Source: Liolophura sinensis
Lineage: Eukaryota > Mollusca > Polyplacophora > Chitonida > Chitonidae
Direction: 5' to 3'
DNA length: 64,000 bases
NCBI RefSeq assembly: GCF_032854445.1
Contig: NC_088300.1
Coordinates: 67,492,984 to 67,556,983, forward strand
The notes under the pieces were generated by a model. It searched no databases, was not told the origin of the DNA, and saw nothing but the letters and a program-made list of their open reading frames with translations. The first letter of the stretch is position 1. The number at the start of each line of letters is the position of its first letter. Shown here piece after piece: positions 36,470-49,000 of this stretch. The position numbers and the translations under genes are program-made.

Positions 36470-36890
36470 AGTGGCTTCACAGCCCTCTGATTTTACAACA
36501 ATCACAGGGCCGGTGACATCACATCTCACTGACTTTACACCCAAGACAGAAATGGTGACGCCACGTTCCACCGAGTTTACAATCACGACAGAAACTGTGA
36601 CATCACGACCCACTGAGTTTACAACCATCACAGGAACTTTGACGTCACACACAGTGAAGTTTACAACCACCACTGAAGTGGAAACTCAGACAGCACTGAC
36701 TTCACAACCATCACAGAAACGGTAACGTCAGATCACCTAAAGTTTACAACAGCCAGAGAAAAGGTGACGTCAGATCCCACTGACTTCACAACCACCACAG
36801 AAGCGGTGACGTCAGATCCCTCTGTTTTTACAACCACCACAGGAACGGTCACGTCATATCCCACTGGCTTTACAACCATCACAGAAATGG
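36470..36890 (+). repeat. 42-bp coding-type minisatellite in lectin C stalk
   Basis: About ten units of 42 bp (14 residues), of the pattern TS-x-PT-x-FTT-x-T-x-x-V. Examples: TSRPTEFTTITGTL and TSHLTDFTPKTEMV. The later units lie in a different frame from the earlier ones because of the frameshift at about 36725. Confidence 0.85.
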
Positions 36891-37277
36891 TGACACAAAT
36901 TGATTGCACATCTACAATTTCGCAACGTAAGGCATCGTCAGAGCGGGATATTCCAAGAAAAACTGAAACTACAACATCTACTGCTTCAGACGCCTTTTCG
37001 ACATAGACTCCTACTACAACATACCATGTGCCCGCGTGTCCAGAGGGATACACGATGACACCCTTCGGCCACTGCTTTATGTTACTCACACCTTAAAACA
37101 CCTTTGACCAATCGCCGCAGATCTGTTACCAACATGACGCATTTTTGGCAACGATAACTTCAATCGCTAAAAACCAAGAAGCGCTCCACATGTTACAAAT
37201 GTGGACAGGTAAGAATGTGAATTCGCGCATTCTGCTAGTAACCCCACAGGATGCAGTGCTCTATTAACCATATTTTA

Positions 37278-37478
37278 CCAATGCAGTCGTTGTGAGTTCA
37301 TGCTGGCTTGATCTATGGTCGTACGTGGGAAAATTTGCCAGCATTATGCGGATGGTCGTGGGTTTAACCGAGCTCTGCCTGGTTTCCTCCTATCATAATG
37401 CTGGCCACCGTCGTATAAGTGAAATATTCTTGCTTACATCGTAAAACACCAATCAAATAAATAAATAAAATAAATAAC
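37278..37478 (+). mobile_element. SINE-A, 5'-truncated, between lectin C exons 2 and 4
   Basis: CCAATGCAGTCGTTGTGAGT through CCAATCAAATAAATAAATAA. It lies in the interval where exon 3 should be, so insertion or an accompanying deletion may have removed that exon. Confidence 0.85.
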
Positions 37479-37964
37479 CAATCAACAGACAAAATAAATG
37501 GACAATAGAAAGGCCTGTGTTGGCAATGAGACTGGACTTCTTCATGAAGACACCGTCCTGATATAATCAAATAATAACAGCGAAGTTAACATATTATTTG
37601 TCTTCTCTTTGAATTGTAGACTGGATAAGCGGAGGACCTACAAATTTCCACGCAAGTGCAGACTGTTTGGCCTACTCCTTCAGTAACGGTTGGGAATGGC
37701 GAGATGCCGTCTGTACCAGACAGCACCACGCTCTGTGTGAGGCAGAAATCATCTAAGAGTCGACAGCTTGTCGTAATCAATTCAATACAAAATATGAAAG
37801 TTACAAGGACCATGGAAATAGAAAGAAAGCGTAAAAAATGAAATAAAAAAAAATCAGTCCAAAGCTAAAGGTATTGCTTACATGAATTATCCACAAGAAC
37901 TGGCATGCATTGCTGTCTGGGTAAGCGCAGTGCTTCTACTAATACCGCAAGAATGGAGCCTATT

Positions 37965-38190
37965 TATTTATGTTGATGAATGGCAACCTCAAGAACTTTT
38001 CACATAACGATGACGACCAGTTTTATCAGTGAGATATAACTAAAAACCAGAGTTAAACCACCGATATTTGACATGTTACTGACAAATTTTAGCACGTGTG
38101 GCGCACTAATTTGCACACCATATTAGTGAAACCCAAGTGGTTTTCAACGAACAAAAGGCGACGACAGCGTTGTCGACAGCTTACTATCAC
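37965..38190 (-). mobile_element. SINE-D copy, degenerate
   Basis: Contains CATGTTACTGACAAATTTTA, CACACCATATTAGTGAAACC and GTGGTTTTCAACGAAC, matching the other D fragments. Confidence 0.5.
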
Positions 38191-38674
38191 CATGGTTGCA
38201 CAAACAATGGGAGCTGGGTGGGCCGTGTTTACAAAGGTCAAGCATGGAAATTATAACTCCTTTTTAAGGGTCTATCATAACAAGATAAGGGCAAAGGGTT
38301 CTTTTTTTTTTTGAAATAATTTAATGTATTAAATTTCCATGAATACATAATGCACAATTTCGTCTGTATATAGAAGAAAGGAGACGATTGCCTGTTGTAA
38401 ATGACGGGTGTATCTAACCAAGCAGATATTCTGCTGTCACATTTCAAGCAATGCCACCAGCGAATGCCAGACAGTGAGTAATTTCATACATATATTCTGA
38501 CATAACTGCCAATATATTGTGAAGAGGTGTGGAATTTAGCGGCAAGAGAACTTCTAATATCGATTTGGTCACATCACAACCACCTTCTGTCCTTGTGCCT
38601 ACATATCAAACCAATCATGCATAACGTGACGTGTACGTAAATACTAAACATATCAGGGGCAGCTTGCTCACAAG

Positions 38675-38680
38675 TTTATT
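38675..38680 (-). terminator. Candidate distal poly(A) signal of XPO5
   Basis: AATAAA on minus, 1.3 kb beyond the stop codon. A second candidate is at 38982-38987, which would give a 3' UTR of about 1 kb. I cannot choose between them. Confidence 0.25.
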
Positions 38681-40019
38681 AAAAGCTAAGACAGGTTTAA
38701 ATCTTAAAATCATCCTCATTCTGAGACATATGTAAAGTCTGCGTGGCTCGACTACTGTACAGATTTTCCGCAGCTCCAATCATGCATTCAGGCAGGAAAG
38801 TAACACTGCCTAGTACTCTTTGTAGAAGCCTCTTCTGAATCAATCACATATTTGGCAGAAAAATTTTATAAATATAATTTTCTTACCATACATGTATATC
38901 AGCTAAAATAAATAATATGAAAAAAATGAAATGATACAGCAGCAATGCGTATATATATGTATAAGAGGCAAATTCCTGAAATTTATTTCAGATACGAAGT
39001 TGTTTTGATTTCATTGAGGTCTTTCACAACTCAGGTGGGCAAGTAAGCTTGATACAAAGATAATACATTTGGATACTGCCTTCTTCTTTTAGCAGAGGCT
39101 TTAAAAATAAATATTTGCACCATACAGGTGGCTCAACGGTCAGCACTGTAGCACAGGGCTTAAAATAAATTATCTGAGGTGCTTGACCTTCAGGCAAAGC
39201 TGCAAGGTCAAAGTGAAGGGACAAACTGGTCAGTTAGGATTTCTTTCCACTGATGTGCAAGCTAGAAAGATTAAAAAGTCCTCTTGCTATCTTGAACACA
39301 TCTCTTTCATTTACTGTATAAACAATGTCTTAAAAAAATATCCTCCCTGTGGAAATGTACTCAGACCCAGTAAAAGTTTCTAGCAAACAAAATTGAAAGG
39401 CATTCACCTAATGTGAGATTATTATGCCAGATACTTTCAGAAGGTCAAGCACTTTAATATAAAGGAATAGTCTTTAAAAGGCTGACAAACACCTGACCTC
39501 AAATGCACATAAAGATGTATTCAGCTATAACCCATTAACACTAGCCTCCATATTTATCAAAAATTACACTGAGTTAATCGTTCTTTGATAATTGACACAT
39601 GGAATCCCTCCAATCATATTGGCACACTTCTGCTTGTAATGTCTGGAGGACAGTAGGGTAAAAATTAAATCAATTTAAAACATGTAATTTTCACATAAAT
39701 TCCCATGGTACACCTGACCTGTTTTTTGTTTTTTTTTGTTTTTGGGGAAAAGTAGTCAGAACTTAAAGATTATTATAGAAAGTGCCCTGAACACAAATCC
39801 CAACAAACATGTAGATTGGGCCATCTGTACTTCTGTATTCCAATCTCATTCATCTATTTGTTATTTCCACATTTTTTTTTTCAACCAACATGTTCTGTTC
39901 GGATTTTTGCCTCTTACATCAAAAACCCTCTTGATGTGTGAGAGCCACCATACATCATTCAGGTACAGTTACCTCAAGTATTTTCACACTGTAACAGCTA
40001 CTGAGAATTCTTGACCGTG

Positions 40020-43000
40020 TCATAATACTTTCACTCCATTGGTGGGTTTCACATCATCAGGTTTGAACAACGCACATATCCCAGCGTCCTCTCCATTTGT
40101 CACTTCCTCAATGACAGACTTCACTTTTTTAGTTGCCCGAAAGATAGTTGGCAGGTTTTTGATATGAATGTCTTCCTTGAAATGCTGTCCAATATTTTTC
40201 TGGATAAAACAAATTGAAAAAGGTGAGAATTTAAATAGATCTGCAATGACAAAATACATGTAATCTATAGCGCTTATCACTTACTCATCATCACCTATGA
40301 TTCCCATCATCACCTATGATTCCCATCATCACATGTGATCCCCATCATCAAATAGGACTCCCATCATCAAATAAGACTCCCATCATCACATAGGACTCCC
40401 ATCATCACATAAGACTCCCATCATCACATATGATTTACATTCACTTATTTAATTATTTACCTGACTTGTGTCTAACAGTATACTCAAGAATTTTTCACTT
40501 AAACAACTTAAACAGTTAAGTTTATGGCTGGAGGAAACTAAAGAGCCTGGAGTTTAATTTGACTTTCAAGTTGCAGATGAGCCACTCAGAGCTGGACTGA
40601 AGCCTACAACAATGTTTTGGGTCTGATCACCTGTGGCTTACAGAATACTTCAGCTGACTGAGCCAGCCATGTTCTCCGTAACAAGTAGATTTATTTTTAT
40701 CTGATCAGTATTTTAGGCTATATCAAGAATAGTAAGCCGCTTCTGCTATCACAGAGGTCTTCACAGTTGTCAAAATGCTGTAAACTCCCTCCAATGGTGG
40801 TGTATCCGTAGACAAGTTCCAATCCTTGTTTAACAACACGTCTTCAATATTCCACTTTTATAAAAGCAGTCAGGCTTGTAAGTGGGAGAAACTGAAGTGG
40901 CCTGAGTAAAATACTGGACTTTTGCCAGGTACCTGACCAGTTTGAACCCGATATTCCACCAATTTTATAGCTGTAATCTATATAACTTTCTGCATGAATT
41001 AGACATTATCTATTATTAAAACACTTACCCCTATAATATCTGTGACAAGTTTTTTGAATGCCTCTTTCTTTTTCTTATCTGTCAACTGTTTCTGTGGACT
41101 GGTCTGTAATAGTTTGTCATCAAATGACTGCCAGGGAAAGAAAAACAAAGTTTAAATGCAGGCAAAGGTGTTTTATTGCTGTACACAAGAATTTTACATC
41201 ACATCATGACATGTCAGGTTTTAACTCCATGGTCCTCGGAGAAATATGTAAAATCTCTTCACTTGAACCAAAAATACTTCAAGCAAAATATGATTGTAAA
41301 TTTGCACAGACAACAGGCTCCTCAAAAATCAAAGTACCCTATTTCTTCTAGGGCAGATATAGGTACTGCTGAAAGCAAGGAATTATATTTCTCTCTCTGT
41401 TTTTTGGGAAAGTAAAGAATGATATAAATACACTGGTCATTAGATGTACTAACCATATGTACTAAGTATTCCTGCTACAATTACATGTATATTGGTTAAA
41501 AAGAGTAGACCAGGTTTTAAGAATGAGGGCACAGTGTACATGTTGGAAATGTCTTGCATAAGACATTTACACCAAGAATCAACAGGTATAAGAGTAATGG
41601 ATACCCATTAATTATATATCCCCACACTGTCACCCCCCACTTCTTGATAGCAGTGATTCTCTTACCCGGATTGCCTCAGCTTTCACATTGGGTATTTGTT
41701 TCAGCACTTCATTCATGGGTGGATACAAAGGCCTCTGAAAAATTGATGAATATTTTAGCAAATTCTGTCAGTTCCTTTTCACTTAGTTGATTTGAGTAAC
41801 ATCGCTGATTTATTCACGCAATAAATTTATATTTGTGAAATACTACATCGGAGTGCACCGCCCCTTTGCAGGCACCTTGCTCTTGGTGAGCTACAGTTGA
41901 ACTACTGGCTGGCTAATTTGCCTACTGTATTGGTGGGAGGTGTAAAATTATTAGATGTGTCCTGTGAATTCATTCCTTTCATCCATGACAAAGTTACCCA
42001 TTTTGTCTCACTCTGAGACTTATATTAATTATTTTTGTTTTGAAGTTCGTTTGGAAGATAATATCCTACTGGATTAAATGAGTTTCAACACAAAAAAAAA
42101 AATGAATGAATGATTATGGTTTAATGCCACTTCAGTGTTTTAACGGGGCCTCCGTGGCTCAGTTGGTTAGTGCGCTAGCGCAGCGTAATGACACAGGAGT
42201 CTCTCACCAATGCAGTCGCTATGAATTCAAGTTTAGTTCATGCTGGCTTCCTCTCCGGCCGTACGTGGAAATGTCTGGCAGCAACCTGCGGATGGTCGTG
42301 GGTTTCCCCCGGGCTCTGCCCGCTTTCCACCCACTATAATGCTGGCCATCGTCGTATAAGTGAAATGTTCTTGAGTACGGCATAAAACACCAATCAAGTA
42401 AATAAATAAATAAATAAATCAGTGTTTTAACACCAACAGTAATACTTTATGACCTTTATTTACCATTAAAAATGTACTTTTTTGAGGTCAAATTTTAAGG
42501 CAAATGCAGCATAAATGTACTTTTGCACAAGTAGATAAACATAGTTGCTTACATCTTACACAGGCCTTGAATATGATCAGAGTTGCAATGTATCTTTCAA
42601 TGCCACAGGAAGACTTGTCAGATGTAACAAGATACTGTTGTGTCCAGCAGCGTGACTTACCAAAGCCTCATACAGCTGTAGTCCCAGGGTTAGTAAGCTC
42701 GCCTGTATACCCTCATGTTGGCCGTGTAACTGTAGCCCCTGGAGTACTGTGGTGAACAGGAACACTGCCAGGTCCTGGATTACCTCCCCTTGTGACAATA
42801 ACTGACAACAACAACAGAATTATAAACTAAAATAAAAAAACATAAAACTAAATATTTGCTCAAAAATTCACCACTGGTCAGTAAGAATTTGCAAAAATTA
42901 ATTACAGTGGCACACATGTAACATAGATATGACAGTGACAGATGTTAGTAACCAAAATTAAAACACTTAATTCAGCGAATTAAGAAAAAAAAAGTAAAAA

Positions 43001-46000
43001 ATACACAAAACTTATAAATGGATCAGACTGGTTTCTCAAACCCGATATGGATCTGAACACAAAATTTATAATCGTACAATATCTAAATCAGTTACTGCAA
43101 GGGAACCAATGACCAAGAATCCTGTTAGATATGCAAAACTTATGGAAAGATTCAGGTTTTTGATGTAGATGTGAAGTTGCACGTTGTACAGAACTCAGAG
43201 AGTATTTGGAGGAGATATTGCATGGAAACCAAAGCATAATATATGGACAGACCCTGACGCAAATTACTATCCCTTGCTTTTCCTGAAAGCATGGGGAAAA
43301 GAAATAAAGAATACATTCTTAATAAATAAGGGCAGGCAGTCAAAACGATGTTAATTCAATCCTTCACATATAGCGAAGAGAGCAGTAATTTCTTACGTAC
43401 AAGATTTCTTGGATGTGACAATTATACATTGTTAGTAGAACAGGTGATTTCTCAATTAAGTCACAGTTTGTGTACCTGCAGGTATCTCACCTGTTTAACG
43501 AGGGACCAGCACAGATTGATGCACTTGTTACACACTTGAGAGTCATTCCACTTTAGTCCGTTGTACACACATAGTATAACTGACGGGTAAACTGACTGGA
43601 AAAACAGATACAGATATTGTTGTATTTACATGCATTTACAATATGTATGATAAGCAAAATGTCTACAAATAACGTTCTTGAATGACTTTATACATGCAAA
43701 GTTCAGGAGATGTACATGGATCAAGTGATTGGCTGGTGTTTATCAAGGTTTGCTTACAAAGTTCAGTTTATATGGGTAGAGGAAACCACAGAGACAAGTC
43801 TGCTATCTAACTTCACTACATACCATACCTGACAAACCTACTGAATGTAACAGTATTATCGTTAACAGGGATTACACTTGTGATCATCAGAGGGGTAATG
43901 CATGTTCGCTGTAAAGTCTACCGGTCAACTACCTTCCATTTTTTGTGGAAGGCCGGATGGTCGAGTGGTTTAGACGGCTGACATGTATTGCTGGTGGTTT
44001 GGTGCCTGACTCTGAGGTCACTGGTTCGAAACCCGCAGTGGTCTCAGCCAAATTTCAGCACTAGAATCTGTGCTATATTCAGAAAGTGTATTCCCTGTTA
44101 ACGATAATACTGTTACTTAATCCACTTTCTAAAATGACATCTATACCTACTGAATGCAGTCGAAACATTGAGAACTGGGTTTGAACATGCAACCTCAAGG
44201 GCGAGATAGCCAAAGCCAGCCGGTGCTTTTGAGTGAGTGTCTCAAATGAGATGCGTATTTATTTCATTGGTGATCAATGTCATCATCTAGAAGTTTTCAC
44301 ATATAGTAAAGTGTTTTGATGTTTGTTTAGAAGATAGGATGATAGTCTGTTGGTAAAATGTAACTTTCAGCACAAAAAGTATTATAACATTTATTTGCCT
44401 CTTTAAATAGACTTTTTGGGGGCAAAATTTCAGGTTATTTCCCATATACAGCATTGCTCAGCTTCATGGGTGGTGGAAATGCTGAGCAAACTCCTTCAGA
44501 CTGTTACCTCCTGACTTACAAACCAAAAACAGCGATGACTGGATTTGAACCTGTGCCCTCAGTGTTCAAGAGCTGATGTGTTTTGTGAGATCATTGCTTC
44601 AACTGAATGAGTTTGCCAAGATCCATCTAAGATCTTTGTACGATCCGCATGATATTACACAAATTGTCGAGCTCTGTAATCCAAAGTAGTCTCAGGACAA
44701 TTTCTGTTAGATAAATTCAGGTGAACCTGGTATAAAATTCAGAAGCCTCTTGTAACTTAGCTCACCTCCTGTTTCATGACCAGCTGACCCAGCTCACTCA
44801 GGCAGTCATCCTTTGACTGCTGATGCGTCACTGTGAAGTCCTCATCCATCACGTTGTCATCACTGTGTGTTGTGCCAGTGCGGCGGCAATGGAACACTGT
44901 GGCTGACATAATGAAAGCAGACAAACTTGACTACACTGCATAAAATGGTATCATGGCGCAAATTTTAATAAGCTACATGTATTTTTTTATAACGGTTAAT
45001 TAATACTTCTCTACAACAGTAGCTTGATATGTAACAAAATACATATCAGAATACATCACTAGTCACATAGTCTAAACCAATCTCGACTGCTCAGGAATGT
45101 CAAATTTCAAAGAAAGCACATACTACACAATATATCTCTGAAAATTTGTGCAAATGTATTGACAACTGCCATGTTTTTCTCTACAAGTATTAACTGTTTA
45201 CTAAATATATTTATTGTCAAATGCTGTGTGTGTTTGTTGAAATGTAACCTCTCTGTCTAATGAATGAATGCCTGGGGATTAACATCGTACTTTAACACGT
45301 TTTCAGTCCTATGACGAGTCATTATAGGTGGGTGTACATATATTATGTCTTCTTGTGGCAGAGTCCATATCGCCGAAGTGCTGCTGCCACTGAAATATCA
45401 TGCCAAAGACACCAGACATGACACCCCACCCAGTCACATTATTCTGTCACCGGTACAACCAGTCCCGTTTCCTTGCTCTAACCTCTCAGTGCTGAGTGCC
45501 AAGCGAGGCAGCAACAAGTATCTTTTTTAAAGTCTTTGGTATGACCAGACCCGGGTTTGATCCTGGGTCTCCCAACTTCGAGGCGATGTATTACCTGTCT
45601 AATTTTTTACAAGCGTATTGTCAACCAACATCTTCAATGTAACGGTGTTACCAGGTATCAAGCATAGTCATGGTATAAGAGTAAACAAAAGAATCTAAAT
45701 TTGATCCGTGAATAGCCAGACAATCCACAGCATGGCATAAACATGACATGTAACACATGAGTTCGGTCATCATTGTATGGCAGTTTAAGCAGGCGTACAT
45801 TCTTACCAAGCAAATCAATGTATTCCCGGGTAAGTTGTCGTGACAACTGGTCTTCCAACACCTCCTGAGATTCTGGGTTAACATCATCATCAGCACTTGC
45901 AGGGGGGAAAAGTAGAGAAAACAAAGGCAATTTAGAGTCTACAATGGTACAGTATGATGTGCTCAAAACAGATCAAAAACTGTCATATTCTTTGTTTCCC

Positions 46001-49000
46001 ATAATACTTTATACACATGCATTGTCTTTATCTATGGTGGGGGGAAAAGGGGGCAGAGCCCAGGAGAAACCCATGATAATCAGCTGGTTGTAGACAGAAT
46101 TCCCATGTATGCCCAGAGAGGAAGTTGGCAAGAGCTGGATTTGAACTCACAGGGACCACATTGTTGAGAGGCTCCTGGGACGTTGCGCTCGCTGGCGTGC
46201 TCGGCCACGGAGGCCCCCAAATTGCATGTAACATACAATGTTCTTTGACTCACCTATTTTCAGATCGCTGATTTATCACTTGCCACTTAGATTCAAGCCT
46301 CTGAAACACAAATTAACAGATTTATTGATTGATTGCAGCCAATGATTCATCCTTATATTCCTCTTATACTTGATCAACATTAAGTAGGTCAAACAGTCTT
46401 CTGCTCTTCCATAATGGTGGACTGTATAAATGAAAAATGTACCCATCAATAACTTTTTCTTTCATTCATTTTCAATATTATTCAGTTGTACGTCATAATG
46501 ACTGAACAGCAAAAACAACAAAAACGTGAGAAAATTCTCGTAACATCTTTTTGAGACAATTGCACATCTTTGCAACTAACTAGGGCAAATATTTGACATG
46601 TGCTTAACATTAATTTTGGAATTATTGTAAATACTTACAACAGGGCTAATCCGATAGTCAATTATAGCTGTAAGTTACAACTAGCACACCGTACAACCCC
46701 TTCAGACAAGAGGGTGTTGATTGTAAATTAGGTCTATGATTGTTATCTCAGTGATTTACAACCATCTTGGGCTTACAATCCCTTTGTGGAAGCAGCCCCT
46801 GATGTCTTCAAGCAGCCATTCCAGTGAGGCAGCACTATAAATGTCAACACTGAAGCTGACCAGCTACAAACGCATTGCTGATATCATGTCGCAATGCATG
46901 ATAAGTTGAAACTTACATTAACCCAAACACAAATAGTTGAATAACAAGAGAGTAAATGTAAATCCAACAATCCATGTTATATATTTCTCTCCCTCCTCTC
47001 TTTGGAATCTGGCACTATGTTGACATGTACATGTATACACAGGTGCATGTAAGTGCGAGCATTCAACACAGGGCTGTACAAATGGGACTTGAACCTAGGC
47101 TATAGTTTATTTATTTATTTATTTGATTGGTGTTTTACGCTCTACTCAAGAATATTTCACTTATACGACGGCAGCCAGCATTATGGTGGGTGGAAACCGG
47201 GCACAGCCCGGGGGAAACCCACGACCATCCGCAGGATGCTGGCAGACCTGCTATAGTTTAAGTTTTATTAATTCTTATTAAAGTGTACATGAAGTCAAAA
47301 ATAATGTATGCCTCAAATTAGAGGCAACAGAGATGTTAATTCAGAAGTGCTTTACATTGTTTGCCTACAGCTATTTATTACCAAGAAAGCAGATACTTCC
47401 TTAGAGTTTTTTCAAAATATTTTCTTAGGTTTATCAAATTATTCTGTGATGCAAAAAATCTATTAAAACTTATTAGAATTAACTAAGGGGGTTAATCATA
47501 TTCAATTACACAGAAAGTAACTATTTTCAAAATGTTACATAGAAGGAATTCTAATGAAGAGAATGTGACATCATGTCACTTGGATTTGGCTTAACTAGGC
47601 CATCGTAATTTACCTTAACGTAAGTGCACATTACGATGCAGCCAACATTTTTTAAAAAATCAAACAAAAATTGTTTTGGGGGATAGTTTTGCCCAGAGCA
47701 TTGAATGCCAGTGACTTTGATACATTCAGGCCCCAACTAACAGTACTCAAAACTTTAATGACAACCCTAATTTTCTGTCAATGTGTTGTTGTTGATGTAA
47801 CTTCACCTGAAACATATAAGGGCATAGACTGGCCAGCAGGGGGACGATACTGGTGGAATGGAACTCTGATGGACAGTGCAATATCAAAGGCTTCAGGAAA
47901 GAGCTTGCCCCAGTCAAGGAAATATAAAAACATCTTCAACCAAATGAAAATAGTTTGACACGATCCTCAGCAGTAACTGACAACACCAATAATAGCAAAT
48001 AGTTTAAACCTTATAACTTATAAAAGTTTGGATCATATTCAGGAAATAACAATCTCATGCATATTCATGAGATGTATGAACAGAGTAGATGACCCCGTGT
48101 CTCAGTTGATGACCTAGTTTTGGCTGATCACTCTCCAACATTTTTTCCTTTTTAAATAAGATTCCTTTTCTTAATCCCATCATATTGGCATTAGGGAGTT
48201 CGATTATAACCCATTAAAGCGCTGCTGCCCCCATAAATTCTATTGCAAGAAAGAGCTGCTTCAGCTTGTCAATTTCTAAAAATAATCTGACTTCCTACCT
48301 ACATTGTTAGTTTTTAGGCCACATGTGAATCCTTCCACAAACAACACACCTGTAAAACTGTGAAAGTCCCCCAGAACTAAGGAGCCAAAAATAGAGAGCC
48401 ATGGTCCATAAAACTCTGTTTGCAGTGATTTATTAGCCGATTTCATCCACAAAAAAAGGATTCCACGATATGTAAAATACTGTGTACCTTTCCCACCATT
48501 TTTCCTATTTGTTTGGGATAGTTACTATGAGCCCAGCTTGCTCAATGTGATTTTGGCAGGATAAATACTGCTGTATTAAGTAGCATGTAAACTAAAGTCC
48601 TTGTCAATGATGAATATCTAAATAAAGCAGTGGCAGATTTTGACAGAATAGAAGCAGAAAAAAAAGGATATGAATGATTGGCCTTAGCCTGTAGTCAGGA
48701 ATGTGGTCCAGTCCCAGGAAAACGGTCTTTAGGAACATTTCAGCCAGGCCAGGCACTGCGTAGAACTCATAGCCCAAACACTGGCCCGCATTACCCAGAA
48801 TGTGACAACTGTGAAAGGAGCAAAGGTATAAAACGGTATATAAATACACGTGAGAAGGTCTGGCAACAACCTGCGGATGGTCGTGGGTTTCGCCCGGGCT
48901 GTGCCCAGTTTCCTCACACCATAATGCTGGCCGGGGTTGTATAAGTGAAATATTCTTGAGTATGCCGTTAAACACCATTCATCCACCTTATACAGGTAGA

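Larger units (their letters stand above)
35148..37756 (+). pseudogene. Lectin gene C: decayed PAN + mucin-like + CTLD gene
   Basis: Exon 1 (35148-35202) is intact and encodes a signal peptide (MMLKLSVAFQLLLFYKQN). Exon 2 (36123-37208) aligns with A and B but breaks. One frameshift lies at about 36195-36205, just before IQCASACSLIDGC, where bases are missing. A second lies at about 36725-36763. In-frame stops occur at TAG 37004-37006 and TAA 37094-37096. The two shifts cancel, so exon 2 keeps the family's end phase. The PAN module has lost a Cys (KLFKLS for KLCKLS). No exon 3 (WKWV exon) is found between 37209 and 37619. Exon 4 (37620-37756) is intact and 137 nt long (WISGGPTNFHASADCLAYSF, HALCEAEII). 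An AATAAA lies at 37842. It is almost certainly non-functional as a lectin, although exon 2 keeps long open segments. Confidence 0.85.

Noticed and set aside
40285-40436. Possible CRISPR-like array (regular short repeats)
   Set aside because: Units are directly tandem with no unique spacers and the genome is eukaryotic; it is a minisatellite.
43951-44045. Possible functional tRNA-Ser or tRNA-Leu gene
   Set aside because: A and B boxes are good, but the sequence sits inside a repeat family with inverted ends, and the acceptor stem does not pair convincingly by eye.
46783-46870. Minus-strand open stretch ending at a GTAAG donor, encoding SLEWLLEDIRGCFHKGI
   Set aside because: No similarity to XPO5 at that point, and the neighbouring sequence (GGGGCTGCTTCCACAAAGGG) looks like a dispersed repeat.
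47594-47736. Minus-strand ORF with PPKQF and CTYVK, considered as the missing XPO5 exon
   Set aside because: It has a donor-like end, but the sequence is AT-rich and dissimilar. The true exon (FLKPLILHCPSEF) was found at 47807-47904 with exact phase.
47671-47958. Plus-strand 95-aa ORF with a WPAGGRYWWNGT segment that looked like part of an adhesion-GPCR domain
   Set aside because: The opposite strand of the same bases is XPO5 exon 47807-47904, which fits the protein and the splice phase. The plus-strand ORF is its shadow.
48660-48672. GC-AG splice donor at TACAG/GCTAAG instead of a U12 donor
   Set aside because: It would delete six conserved residues (RLRPII) and require a different acceptor; the AT-type U12 donor keeps both length and frame.
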